From Amycolatopsis mongoliensis (lineage in GTDB: Bacteria; Actinomycetota; Actinomycetes; Mycobacteriales; Pseudonocardiaceae), in assembly GCF_030285665.1 (NCBI RefSeq), contig NZ_CP127295.1:9052001-9116000 (forward strand): DNA of 64,000 nucleotides, given 5' to 3'. The first letter of the stretch is position 1. Every line of letters begins with the position of its first letter. The notes beneath the pieces are model-generated. The model saw nothing but the letters and a program-made list of their open reading frames with translations. It searched no databases and was not told the origin of the DNA. Shown here one piece after another: positions 1 to 7,584 of the stretch. A program made the translations under genes and the position numbers.

Positions 1-238
1 TTGCCGCGAGTTCCATCAACCCGCGATCGCGGTCGGCCGTGTCGGCTTCGCAATGCAGCAGGCGAGGACCAAGGAGCGGCGAGTGAAGAAGCAGCTGTGG
101 CCGTGATGATGGCCGGCTTTGGTGTCCTCGGTCCGAGCCAGTCGTAGGTACCGCAGCACGGCCGAGGTCGTGGCCGCTTTGAACACTCGATGCACCAAGT
201 TACCCACCGAAGTTCACCACTGCGGCAGAGGAGAGGTC

Positions 239-655
239 ATGACAATACGGTCTGGTAAACGCACTGTGGCGCTGGCCGGGATAATCGTCGCAGCCACCTC
301 GGCACTCGCCGGCCCGGCTGCTGCCGGCACCACTGACACCGAGGTCGTCTGCTACGCGAACGCATTGTGCAACCGCACCACGGGCGGTGGCACCAAGGTC
401 GCCACGGTCTACGCGTGGCGGCAGCTCAGCGAGACCGGGGCGACCGGATTCTTCGAGATCTTCGGCCCCAACGGGTACAAACAGACCGGCCCCACCGATC
501 AGGAGGTCGACCGCACCTTCACCGTGAACCGCACTTTCCCGAACGGCTCACTGATCTGCGTGTCGTTCTGGAAGAAGAACGCCAACGGCTCCTTCACCAA
601 GTTCAAGGGCGTGAACGGCAACGCCTGCACCTCGATCCCCATCTTCGGCGCTTGA
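239..655 (+). CDS. small secreted protein of unknown function
   Basis: A 138-residue protein starting at the ATG at 239, which sits just after a clear GAGGAG ribosome site; the frame is open further upstream but has no better start. Residues 1-29 form a signal peptide (RSGKR, then a hydrophobic run ending in GPAAAG). The mature part is about 110 residues with four Cys (VVCYAN, LCNRT, LICVS, NACTS) that could form two disulfides, and ends near the last Cys. I do not recognise the family; the size and Cys pattern fit small exported beta-sandwich proteins of actinomycetes. It stands alone: the next gene begins 152 bases on. The 238 bases to its left show no convincing gene. Confidence 0.75.
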   Translation: MTIRSGKRTVALAGIIVAATSALAGPAAAGTTDTEVVCYANALCNRTTGGGTKVATVYAWRQLSETGATGFFEIFGPNGYKQTGPTDQEVDRTFTVNRTFPNGSLICVSFWKKNANGSFTKFKGVNGNACTSIPIFGA

Positions 656-807
656 GGCCGCGACCAGGTCGCTGTGCCGGTTGAGGGGACATTCGAGGCA
701 CACCCCCTTGCCGGGGTCCTGACTTTTCGGTGAGCACCGAACTCGGCATCCCGGAGGCCGACGACGTGAAGTAGGCTCCCATCGGCAACGTCGAGGGGGG
801 GACTTCG

Positions 808-1563
808 ATGTCGAGATTCGTCAGACCCGTGCTGTGGACTTTCGGGGCGCTCGCCGCCGGTGGGCTCGCGTTCTGCCTGCTCTTGGCGCTGAACATCCCC
901 TATCGGAGCACCGCTGCGCCGGAAACCCCATCGGCCACCACGTCGGCGACGGACCAGCCACCCGTGCCGGCTCCTCCCCCGGCGGACACGGCCGCGTGGG
1001 TCACCGACATCCGGCCGGGTCCGGACGACCACAGTGCGGTGCTGCACGTCGACCTGTCCGCTTGTGCAGTCGAACCGCACACACAGGTGACCGAGGACGC
1101 CGACCGGATCGACGCCAGCGTCCTGTTCCAAGCCGAGGAGGGGCCGGGCTGCGACCAGGTCCCGACCGACTTCCCGATGAAGACTGCGGCGCCGATCGGG
1201 AAGCGGCCGGTGATCGTCAACGCCGGGGACGCCTGGCGGCTGCTGGCCGGCGGCTGGAAGCACTGCGACAAGATCCTCGGTTGCGAGCCGCCCGCCGACC
1301 ACTGCGACCGAGCGTGGGTCGCGCAGGCGGAGTTCAGCGCGGAGGCCGAGCACCCGGGCACGACCCGGGCGTGCGACCAGAACTGGCTGATCCACGACCT
1401 GCAGCGGCACAGCGGCCAGGCCGCGTACCGCGTCGCTTACCGCTGGGCGGGCAACGGCTGGACGAGCTTCGCGTCGGCGAAGGGCGGCGGCTGCGGCGAA
1501 ATCCTGGCCGTCGAACCGGCCTTCCCCACCTCCCTCTGCCAGAACCTCCCCCCTTCGTCGTAG
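808..1563 (+). CDS. membrane-anchored Cys-rich hypothetical protein
   Basis: A 251-residue protein with its ATG at 808 behind a G-rich Shine-Dalgarno run. Residues 8-30 are one hydrophobic segment, followed by a Pro/Ala/Thr linker (about 35-65) and an extracytoplasmic domain of about 185 residues with roughly ten Cys, including CDKILGCEPPADHC. This is the layout of a single-pass protein displayed outside the cell with disulfides. No family is recognised and neighbours give no role. It ends at 1563; the TetR gene on the other strand ends 200 bases later, with a gene remnant between. Confidence 0.75.
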   Translation: MSRFVRPVLWTFGALAAGGLAFCLLLALNIPYRSTAAPETPSATTSATDQPPVPAPPPADTAAWVTDIRPGPDDHSAVLHVDLSACAVEPHTQVTEDADRIDASVLFQAEEGPGCDQVPTDFPMKTAAPIGKRPVIVNAGDAWRLLAGGWKHCDKILGCEPPADHCDRAWVAQAEFSAEAEHPGTTRACDQNWLIHDLQRHSGQAAYRVAYRWAGNGWTSFASAKGGGCGEILAVEPAFPTSLCQNLPPSS

Positions 1564-1658
1564 GGACCCTGGCCCGTTTCGTGGCCGGATCCCCTCGTCG
1601 TCGCCTCATCGGCATGACCGGACGTGAGCGAGCGATCAGCGGCCTGACAGGACGTTCG

Positions 1659-1745
1659 GAGGGCGTCGCGGTAGGTCAGCGTGCGCGTCGCGGCGACGAG
1701 CGCGATCCGGCCGGGGTGGCGCCGCGCGGTGGTCCGGAGGATGCC
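1659..1745 (-). pseudogene. remnant of the N-terminus of an AMP-binding (acyl-CoA synthetase) enzyme
   Basis: Read on the minus strand, 1745 to 1659 encodes ILRTTARRHPGRIALVAATR followed by TLTYRDAL. This matches the conserved opening of adenylate-forming ligases (usually RHPDRIALV, a short spacer, then LTYRELD). Similarity stops abruptly at 1659 and no other ligase motif follows. It begins about 20 bases after the stop of the TetR gene, as expected for a former second gene of a TetR-ligase operon that lost nearly all its coding sequence. Family match is from memory. Confidence 0.55.
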
Positions 1746-1765
1746 GACGGGCCGGCACCGCGGAA

Positions 1766-2383
1766 CTACGACGTCGGCGCCTGTGCCGGCCCGAGTGTCC
1801 GGCGCCAGTAGCCGGTGACGCTGCGGCGCACCTGCTCGACATCGACACCGCGAGGGTCCAGCAGCCGTTGCAAGGCGATCCCGCGCAGCTGCCCGACGAC
1901 GGCGATGGCGACATCGTCCGGCTCGAGGCCGGGATCGATCACGCCGGCCGCGATACCGGCCTCGACATCGGCGCGCAGGTCGGCACGGAAAGCGGCGTCC
2001 CGCTCGCGGAAGATCGGGGCCAGGTCGGGTTGCGTGGCGGCCTCGGCCCACAACAGCAGGAATGCCTGGTTGAAGACACCGAGCCGGCCGAGTTCGCCGA
2101 GGTAGCCGTCGATCAGCCGCAGCAGGCGGTCGAGCCCGGGAGGCAGTTCGTCCAGGCCCGGCACGAACCCGGCCTGCGTGGTCCGGGCGAGCCGCTCGAT
2201 CAGCGCCTGCTTGGCGCCGAAGTGGTGCGTGACGATGCCGCGGCTGTACCCGGCGCGTTCCCCGACGCGCGCCAGGGTCAGCGAGCGCACGCCCTGTTCG
2301 ACGACGAGTTCGGCGGCCGCGGCGAGCAATGCGGCCTCGGCTTGGTCCCGGCGTTCCTGCTGGGTGCGACGGATGGTGGCCAT
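1766..2383 (-). CDS. TetR-family transcriptional regulator
   Basis: A 205-residue TetR-type repressor. Residues 10-60 form the DNA-binding part: QAEAALLAAAAELVVEQG, then the helix-turn-helix LARVGERAGYSRGIVTHHF and GAKQALIERL. The rest is the variable helical ligand-binding domain (FNQAFLLLWAEA; DVAIAVVGQLRGI). The start is the ATG at 2383. It is divergent from the gene at 2512, and an inverted repeat between them (2403-2427) is a plausible operator. The remnant of an AMP-ligase directly downstream suggests it once controlled a fatty-acid or acyl-CoA gene (inference). Confidence 0.9.
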   Translation of the reverse strand: MATIRRTQQERRDQAEAALLAAAAELVVEQGVRSLTLARVGERAGYSRGIVTHHFGAKQALIERLARTTQAGFVPGLDELPPGLDRLLRLIDGYLGELGRLGVFNQAFLLLWAEAATQPDLAPIFRERDAAFRADLRADVEAGIAAGVIDPGLEPDDVAIAVVGQLRGIALQRLLDPRGVDVEQVRRSVTGYWRRTLGPAQAPTS

Positions 2384-2402
2384 GGGCTGAAGCCTACCAA
2401 AC

Positions 2403-2427
2403 TAACTTGCGTGTTACTCAGCAAGTA
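2403..2427. promoter_or_regulatory. candidate TetR operator
   Basis: Inverted repeat ACTTGC (2405-2410), 10-base spacer, GCAAGT (2421-2426), with a nested TAAC/GTTA pair. It sits 20 bases upstream of the TetR start, in the divergent intergenic region shared with the gene at 2512. Location and symmetry are typical of autoregulating TetR proteins; binding is inferred. Confidence 0.5.
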
Positions 2428-2511
2428 TGTGTACGATCGGCCCAGGGGCGGACCAGCACCCGGCTGATCCACGGTCAGCACCCCCTACCCGCCCCGTTGT
2501 CAGGAGGAGTC

Positions 2512-2985
2512 GTGCAGTCCGAGTCGCGCATCGCGGACCTCTTTGCGTGCCACCGGCCGGAGTCGTCGATCCACGCGACCTCCGACAGTGCCGGCCTGCC
2601 CGCGCCCTACTTGCGGTCATGGCTCACGCCGGAGGAGACCGGCCGTCCCGTCGCACCTCCGTCGAAGGCCACTTTGCAGCAACTGGCGGCGGCGTCGGGG
2701 GCGGACTTCACGGCGGTCCAGCAGGCATTCACGGCCGCCTGGAGCACCCTCCAGGGCGGTCACTGGAACCATTTCGCCGAGGGCGACCGGGTGCTGGTGT
2801 TCGGCAAGCCCGACCCGGCGAGCGGCAGCCGCCGAGTCCGGCGTGGAACCGTGCTCGCCCCGCCTTCAGCCGAGATCATCAAGATAGGGTTCGGAAACGA
2901 GGAGTACGAGGAGCTTTCGCCGGCCGATCCGGTCCACGTCAGCCACGCGGCCGGTGCCTGCCGGTGCGTGGTGGCGATCTCGTGA
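2512..2985 (+). CDS. hypothetical protein next to TetR regulator
   Basis: A 157-residue soluble protein. I chose the GTG at 2512 because AGGAGG lies directly upstream; the frame is open back to 2329, but that part would overlap the start of the divergent TetR gene. There is no signal peptide or membrane segment. Residues 65-105 look helical (LQQLAAASGADFTAVQQAF, then AWSTLQ) and the C-terminal half is beta-rich (DRVLVFGKP, RVRRGTVLAPP, IIKIGFGNEEYEELSP). No family recognised. It probably shares the divergent promoter with the TetR gene. Confidence 0.65.
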   Translation: MQSESRIADLFACHRPESSIHATSDSAGLPAPYLRSWLTPEETGRPVAPPSKATLQQLAAASGADFTAVQQAFTAAWSTLQGGHWNHFAEGDRVLVFGKPDPASGSRRVRRGTVLAPPSAEIIKIGFGNEEYEELSPADPVHVSHAAGACRCVVAIS

Positions 2986-3349
2986 ACGCGCCAACACCCA
3001 GCATTCCTTGTCTCAAGTCGCGCCGGACGCCCGCTCCGTCCGAGTCCGGCAGGCCTTGTAAGCCAAGAACCCTGCGACGTCGCGTCGCCCGGGCCGGCGC
3101 AGATCGACCGGCAACTGATACCGCAACAGCTCGGACTTCCACGGCGACGCGACCCGGCGCCCCGTGGATGATCCATGAAATCGATCAACCGCAAGTCCAG
3201 CATCTCCCCCACGCCCGACAGCAACCCCAGACGGGGCGCGCAGGTCTTCCCTTCGATCAAGTAGTTCGCCTCTCGCGGCCGGTACTCCGCGCACCGAGAC
3301 CCCTTGCCGGGGTTGGCAAAACCCGGCCCGTTCCACCTAGGCTGAGGGC
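2986..3349. other. 364-base gap, possibly a decayed minus-strand gene
   Basis: No intact gene. On the minus strand two frames look protein-like in succession: from about 3320 to 3160 (EANYLIEGKTCAPRLGLLSG, then MLDLRLIDFMDHP) and, after an apparent frameshift, about 3165 to 3013 (SPWKSELLRYQLPVDLRRPG, then FLAYKA). Together they could be one frameshifted gene, but I do not recognise a family and chance cannot be excluded in such GC-rich DNA. Confidence 0.3.
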
Positions 3350-3619
3350 ATGACCGACTCGAGGCGGGGTTCCGGCGAAACGCCGGAGGAGCTGGCAAGC
3401 GCGTTGCGGGACCAGGCCAGGAGCGCCGCCACCACGGCGTTGCGCGCGGGCCTGGAGGACATCGAAGACCGGCACGGCCAGCACGTCGCCGACGAGGTCG
3501 CGGCCTTGGTCGACGTCGACCGGGTGTTCGCCGGCCTGACCGAGAAGGCCGCCCCCGCCCGCCGCCGCGACGAGGACGACGACGGGCCGTACGAGTTCAG
3601 GCCGGTCACCTCGATGTAG
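3350..3619 (+). CDS. small hypothetical acidic-tailed protein
   Basis: An 89-residue charged protein with ATG at 3350 preceded by GAGGG. Residues 10-55 are predicted helical (EELASALRDQARSAATTALR; DIEDRHGQHVADEVAALVDV) and the tail is highly acidic (RRRDEDDDGPYEF). Its stop lies 3 bases from the stop of the convergent DUF4474 protein. No family recognised; small charged proteins beside type VII substrates can be chaperones or immunity proteins, but nothing here shows that. Confidence 0.6.
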   Translation: MTDSRRGSGETPEELASALRDQARSAATTALRAGLEDIEDRHGQHVADEVAALVDVDRVFAGLTEKAAPARRRDEDDDGPYEFRPVTSM

Positions 3620-3622
3620 GGG

Positions 3623-4933
3623 TCACTTCCGCCAGTCGTAGCTGAGCGTGGGCGGGTGGTCGGAACCCTTCGTGACGGTCAGGTGCTGTTCGGGGTGCGC
3701 GGCGGCGTACCGGGTCATCTCGTTGTACATCCGGTCGCGCATGTCGGTATCCCGCACCTCGATCGTGGCGCGCTGGCCGAGGTCGCCGCGTTCGATGCCG
3801 GGTTCGGTGCGGATCGCCAGGTTCCAGAAGTGCTTCTTGTCGGTGCCGTCCGCGCCCTGGCCGTCGTTGGTGAAGTAGACCTCGCCGGTTCCCTTGTTGT
3901 AGATCGTCTGGGTCACCTTGATCTGGTCGTCATCCTGGGCGGCGTTGAAGTGCCCGTCGTTGTTCGGCGAGTCGCTGCTGTAGAACCCGACCTCGCCGCC
4001 GAACGCGCCGTGGTTCCCGTAGCTGCCCTTCCACAGCTCCAACCGGTAGGTCTTCCCGGTCTTGGGGTCGGTGAACTCCATGTTGTCGCCGTCGGTGCCG
4101 GTTTCGTCGAGGTGCATCCCGAGGTACGGCCCGAACTTGTCGTAGAGGTCGCGCCACCCGAAGTAGCTCTGCGCCGAATGCTCGCCGGTGGTGTAGAAGT
4201 CGCCTTCCTTGTTGTACTTGAAGCCGAGGTAGTCGTAGATCTTCTGCGCGACCTCGGGGTTCTGCATGAGCTTGTCCCAGTCCTTGTGCACCAGGGCGTC
4301 CCTCAGCTCCGGGTTCTTCGCCACCAGCGCGGCGAGGCCGGGCAGCTCGCGGAGCATGATCGCGACGATCTCGGCGTCGTTCCGCTTCTCGGAGCCCGCG
4401 AGCTCCCACACCTGGCCCGTCTTGAACCGGAGCTTCTGGCCCTCGATGAGCAGGATCGCGTCGTAGGTGGTGGTCACCCGCTCCAGGTCGGCCAGCAGGA
4501 CCAGGGCTTCGGCCTTGAGGACCTTGTCCTTCGCCCAGGTGGCGGCGAGGTCGACCTGGCGGATCCCGAAGCCGTGCCACCCGTGGTCGAGCTTCTTCTG
4601 GAGGGCCTGGGCGTCCGCGCGCTTGCTCCGGGCATCCTGCTGGGCCTTCGCCAGCGCGTCGCGGATCGTCTCGAACGACTTGGCCGACTCCTCAAGGTCC
4701 CGGGCCTGGTCGTCGCGGTTCTTCTTGAACGCATCCAGCGAGTTCAGCGCCGCTTCGCCGGCGCCGCCGTGCCAGCCCTCGCTCAGCTGGACGCGCACGC
4801 TCTCCAGCAGGGCCTTGGCGTCCTGGACCATTTCCTTCGTGGCCCGGCAGGCCCGGGCGCGGTCGTCCAGCTCGGTGGTGCTGCCCTTCTCCACCTGGTC
4901 GGCGAGGGCGTAGATCTTGTCGAAAACGCTCAC
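3623..4933 (-). CDS. WXG100-like/DUF4474 protein, probable type VII secretion substrate
   Basis: A 436-residue protein. Residues 1-115 form a long helical hairpin with a WHG turn at Trp54 (SEGWHGGAGEAALN), as in WXG100/ESX proteins; a second GWHG occurs at 118-121. Residues about 234-436 match what I know as DUF4474: YLGFKYN, SYFGWRDLYDKFGPYLGM, YRLELWKGSYGNHGAFGGEV, GFYSS. This N-terminal export helix plus C-terminal domain is the layout of type VII polymorphic effectors. It overlaps the upstream ESX-like gene by 4 bases (ATGA), so the two are coupled. The activity of DUF4474 is unknown to me; toxin is an inference. Confidence 0.75.
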   Translation of the reverse strand: MSVFDKIYALADQVEKGSTTELDDRARACRATKEMVQDAKALLESVRVQLSEGWHGGAGEAALNSLDAFKKNRDDQARDLEESAKSFETIRDALAKAQQDARSKRADAQALQKKLDHGWHGFGIRQVDLAATWAKDKVLKAEALVLLADLERVTTTYDAILLIEGQKLRFKTGQVWELAGSEKRNDAEIVAIMLRELPGLAALVAKNPELRDALVHKDWDKLMQNPEVAQKIYDYLGFKYNKEGDFYTTGEHSAQSYFGWRDLYDKFGPYLGMHLDETGTDGDNMEFTDPKTGKTYRLELWKGSYGNHGAFGGEVGFYSSDSPNNDGHFNAAQDDDQIKVTQTIYNKGTGEVYFTNDGQGADGTDKKHFWNLAIRTEPGIERGDLGQRATIEVRDTDMRDRMYNEMTRYAAAHPEQHLTVTKGSDHPPTLSYDWRK

Positions 4934-5238
4934 CGGTCGATCCGTTCGAAGCTGCTGTCCAGGGCTTTCAGGAAGGCGTCACGGGCTTCGGAATCGGTGC
5001 CGTGGTAGCTCTTCGCGGCGATTTGGATGCTTTCCACCAAGCTCTCGACCTGTTGCTGGGCGGCGTACAGGTCGTCCTTCCGGGTCGCCAGCCAGACGTC
5101 GTAGTCACCGGCGAAGCCGCCGGCCCGAGCCGTGCTCCCGACGTTCGGCGAACCTCCCGCGGAAAGCGTCGGCGGCTTCCCCTCGCCGAGCTTGGCTGCC
5201 GCGTTGCTGATGTCCGCGACGTCGACTTCGAAACCCAC
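4930..5238 (-). CDS. small ESX/WXG100-like helical protein
   Basis: A 102-residue protein starting at GTG 5238, with GGAGGAAA just upstream; the longer open frame to 5496 has no such site. It opens with FEVDVADISNAAAKLGEG, as many actinobacterial type VII partner proteins do, and residues 50-100 form a helix (DDLYAAQQQVESLVESIQIA, then AKSYHGTDSEARDAF). There is no true WXG, but the size, helical character and 4-base overlap with the DUF4474 gene fit a co-secreted partner or chaperone. Confidence 0.75.
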   Translation of the reverse strand: MGFEVDVADISNAAAKLGEGKPPTLSAGGSPNVGSTARAGGFAGDYDVWLATRKDDLYAAQQQVESLVESIQIAAKSYHGTDSEARDAFLKALDSSFERIDR

Positions 5239-5655
5239 CGGATTTCCTCCCCGCCGGCCACCCTCTACTAGTGACACGTCATGCAGGCAATGTAACAGCC
5301 TGCCACGTGTGGGACGCCGTAGTTCCGCTTTCGGTTCCCCCTGGTCAGTGGCCGGAACCGGACAGGTCGTCAGGAGGGCCTCCGCCTCCGCGATCAGCAG
5401 CCGGGCCGCGCCTGAGCCGTCAGCCATTACCGCCCAGACGTGCGCGCGGGCACGCCGTGGCCGATCGTGTGGTCGTCGAGCCAGCCGACTGGTCATCGAC
5501 GCTGCGGGGCTCCGCCGGCGACGTCACCTTCGACGTCGCCAGTCCAGCACGGACAGTCGCCGGCCCCTTCGCCGGATCACCGTCCACTGCGGACTTGAAC
5601 GCCACCCGCGGCCAAGCCGGGCCACGCCTCTGTCACAGAGGATCCCGCAGCGTGA
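5239..5655. other. 417-base gap with no clear gene
   Basis: This stretch holds the promoter side of the minus-strand type VII pair and the region that should have carried the start of the truncated gene at 5656. Open frames exist on both strands, but none has a ribosome site with recognisable protein sequence. I see no hairpin or repeat in it. Confidence 0.4.
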
Positions 5656-6189
5656 AAGTCCCCGGCTCGCTGGCGCACTCCGCGGGTGCGCGTGGGCACC
5701 CGCCTCCGGACCGCGGCGGGCGTACTGCTCATCGAGTCGGTCGACGGGCTCGAACCGGGCGACATCACGGTGGCGGATGCCCGCCGAGCCGGAATGGGCA
5801 CGCTGGACGAGCTGCTTGATTCGCTGGCGGGACACGACGGCGACATCTTCCGGATCGGGGTGCGGTTCGACGGGGCTGATCCGCGCGTGACGCTGAGGGC
5901 GTCGCCGACTCTGTCCAAGGAGGATCTCGACGCCGTGCTCACCCGGCTTGACCGGGCGAGCCGGCACGGCCGCTGGACGCATCGGACCCTGCGGCTCATC
6001 GCCGACCACCCGGGCCTGCGGGCAGCGGCACTGGCCGAGATGGCCGGCGGACCCACCGCCGCGTTCAAGATCGACGTCCGCAAGCTCAAGGAGATGGGGC
6101 TGACCGAGAGCCTGGACGTCGGCTATCGAATCTCACCGCGGGGAACCGTAGTCCTGACCGAACTGGACTCCAGCACGAACGAGGAATGA
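5656..6189 (+). pseudogene. N-terminally truncated ASCH-like protein
   Basis: The frame is open from 5656 (an in-frame TGA lies at 5653-5655) and reads ARWRTPRVRVGTRLRTAAGV, then ITVADARRAGMGTLDELLDS, and later RLDRASRHGRWTHRTLRLIA, FKIDVRKLKEMGLTESL and YRISPRG. From memory this resembles a family of about 220 residues in actinobacteria with an ASCH-like first half and a winged-helix-like end. Here the first 50 or so residues are missing and there is no ribosome site; the first possible start is GTG 5686. Either it is a remnant or it uses a poor internal start. The C-terminal 130 residues look intact. Confidence 0.5.
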
Positions 6190-6528
6190 GCTTCAGGCGC
6201 TTGACGATGCCAGCGCCGAAGGACAACAGTGAACCGCGGGCCGTTCACAGCCCAGTCGGCCACCAGCTGCGCCACCGAAAGCGCGTTGTCCGGGTCGGCG
6301 TCGCGCGCGGTGCGACGACCGCGTGGAGGCCGACGTGGTCGCGGCGCCGACGGTCACGAACCGGTCAAGGGGCGGAATTCCCTTACCCGTGTCAGCACGC
6401 GCATCTGGGACGGAGCCTTTCTCCCGGGGGATTTCGAGCCGCACCGAAACGGCGCGAGAATCTCCTCGCTGCCAGAACGGCGCAGTGCTGGACAAGAGGT
6501 CCCAAGAACGGAACAAGGAGTGATCCCC
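6190..6528. other. 339-base gap with no recognisable gene
   Basis: Lies between the truncated ASCH-like gene and a small secreted protein. The frame of the downstream gene stays open through it, but the translation is arginine-rich and unlike protein, and the signal peptide begins only at 6529. It must hold the promoter of that gene; no clear -35/-10 pair or repeat is visible. Confidence 0.4.
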
Positions 6529-6957
6529 ATGAACTCTGCACGCCCCTGGACCAGGATCGTCGCTACCGCCGCGGCCGGGACTGCGACCTTCGCCGTGCTG
6601 ACCGCCACCCCTGCCGCCGCGTCTCCGCGGGCCGCGACGCTGAACATCGTCAGCGCTGCCGTCGCCGCCGATGACACGGTCGACGTGACCCTCGCCTACA
6701 CCTGCGACCAGGCGTTCCACGGGACGCTCATCGCTTACGTCAACGACACCGACGCGGCGGCCTTCGGCGCCAGCGACGAATTCGCCGCCACCTGTGACGG
6801 CACCGGCCACACCGCCGTCCTCTCCGTCGACAACGAGAACGACGCCACCACCTACGCAACCGGCGACACAGCGGTCGTCGCCGCGGCGATCGACGCGACC
6901 AAAGCGGGCTCGCCGGACCAGAATGCGGCCCAGGACGTGACTCTTGCCCTCGGCTGA
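6529..6957 (+). CDS. small secreted beta-rich protein
   Basis: A 142-residue exported protein. The ATG at 6529 follows AAGGAG; residues 1-32 are a signal peptide (RPWTRIVATAAAGTATFAVL, then TATPAAA|SPR). The mature part, about 110 residues, is Thr/Ala/Asp-rich with two Cys (YTCDQ, ATCDG) and reads as one immunoglobulin-like beta sandwich (DDTVDVTLAYTCDQAFHGTL; HTAVLSVDN; TYATGDTAVVAAAI). Similar small cell-surface proteins are common in actinomycetes; the role is unknown. Monocistronic by position. Confidence 0.75.
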   Translation: MNSARPWTRIVATAAAGTATFAVLTATPAAASPRAATLNIVSAAVAADDTVDVTLAYTCDQAFHGTLIAYVNDTDAAAFGASDEFAATCDGTGHTAVLSVDNENDATTYATGDTAVVAAAIDATKAGSPDQNAAQDVTLALG

Positions 6958-6968
6958 CCCCTGCCGGT

Positions 6969-7145
6969 TCACTCTGGTTCCGTGACTTGCACGACCAAAC
7001 ACTCTCGCGTGCGCACCACGTAGCGCAAACCCCAGTGGTACCAGCGAGGCAGGACCGGAGGTAGTTCGCCGATGCCCACGAGCCGCGGCTCGGTGAGCCG
7101 GAGCAGCTCGCCTTCGAGCAAGACCTCGCACCGGCCCTGGCCATC
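6969..7145 (-). pseudogene. possible 3' fragment of an unknown gene
   Basis: On the minus strand 7145 to 6969 reads RCEVLLEGELLRLTEPRLVG, then PVLPRWYHWGLRYVVRTREC and a stop. Composition is protein-like (alternating hydrophobic and charged residues), unlike the Ser/Arg-rich shadow upstream of 7145. There is no start and no family match. It abuts a glyoxalase-like fragment on the other strand at about 7150, suggesting a rearrangement joint. Confidence 0.3.
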
Positions 7146-7155
7146 GAACGAGCGC

Positions 7156-7314
7156 TCGCAGCAACTACACCTCGACCTCGCTGTCGAAGACCTCGACCGC
7201 GCCGAACACGCAGCGATCCGGTCGGGTGCCACCAAAGAAACGCACCAGCCCGATCCTGGACGCTTTCGCGTACTTCGCGATCCGGCCGGCCACCCATTCT
7301 GCCTGCGGGGTTGA
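7156..7314 (+). pseudogene. C-terminal remnant of a VOC/glyoxalase-like protein
   Basis: Positions 7156-7314 encode QQLHLDLAVEDLDRAEHAAI, then SGATKETHQPDPGRFRVLRD and PAGHPFCL before a stop. This is the conserved end of single-domain VOC (glyoxalase/bleomycin-resistance fold) proteins: HLDLAVDDLD, GAT, and DPAGHPFCL carrying the last metal/active-site strand. The first domain half is absent; upstream sequence in this frame is not protein-like. Clear remnant, not a working gene. Confidence 0.7.
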
Positions 7315-7584
7315 AACCTTCGAGCGCACGTCCGGGCTTGGTCATGCTTCCGCCGCCGACGACAACGCCAAGCCCGCTTCAGCCACTGCAGACGACGCGG
7401 CTACCCACTCACCTGACTGCCGTTGCTCGTCAGCCGGAAGAGGTGCGCGGCCGGCGCCGGACTTCGGCCGTCGAAGACCAGGAAGCGGCGACCGTAGCTC
7501 AGGAAGGACGGCGGTCGGCGTGGGCCGGGTCCCGGATGTGTGGCTCAGAGGGTGATCTTGTCGAGGGCTCCCGACGCGCCGGCC

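Noticed and set aside
16..207. Minus-strand frame at the left edge
   Set aside because: No ribosome site, signal peptide or family pattern; could be an edge remnant but cannot be supported.
3656..5008. Long plus-strand frame opposite the DUF4474 gene
   Set aside because: Val/Leu/Gly-monotonous translation in the wobble-complement frame of a well-supported gene; a GC-bias shadow.
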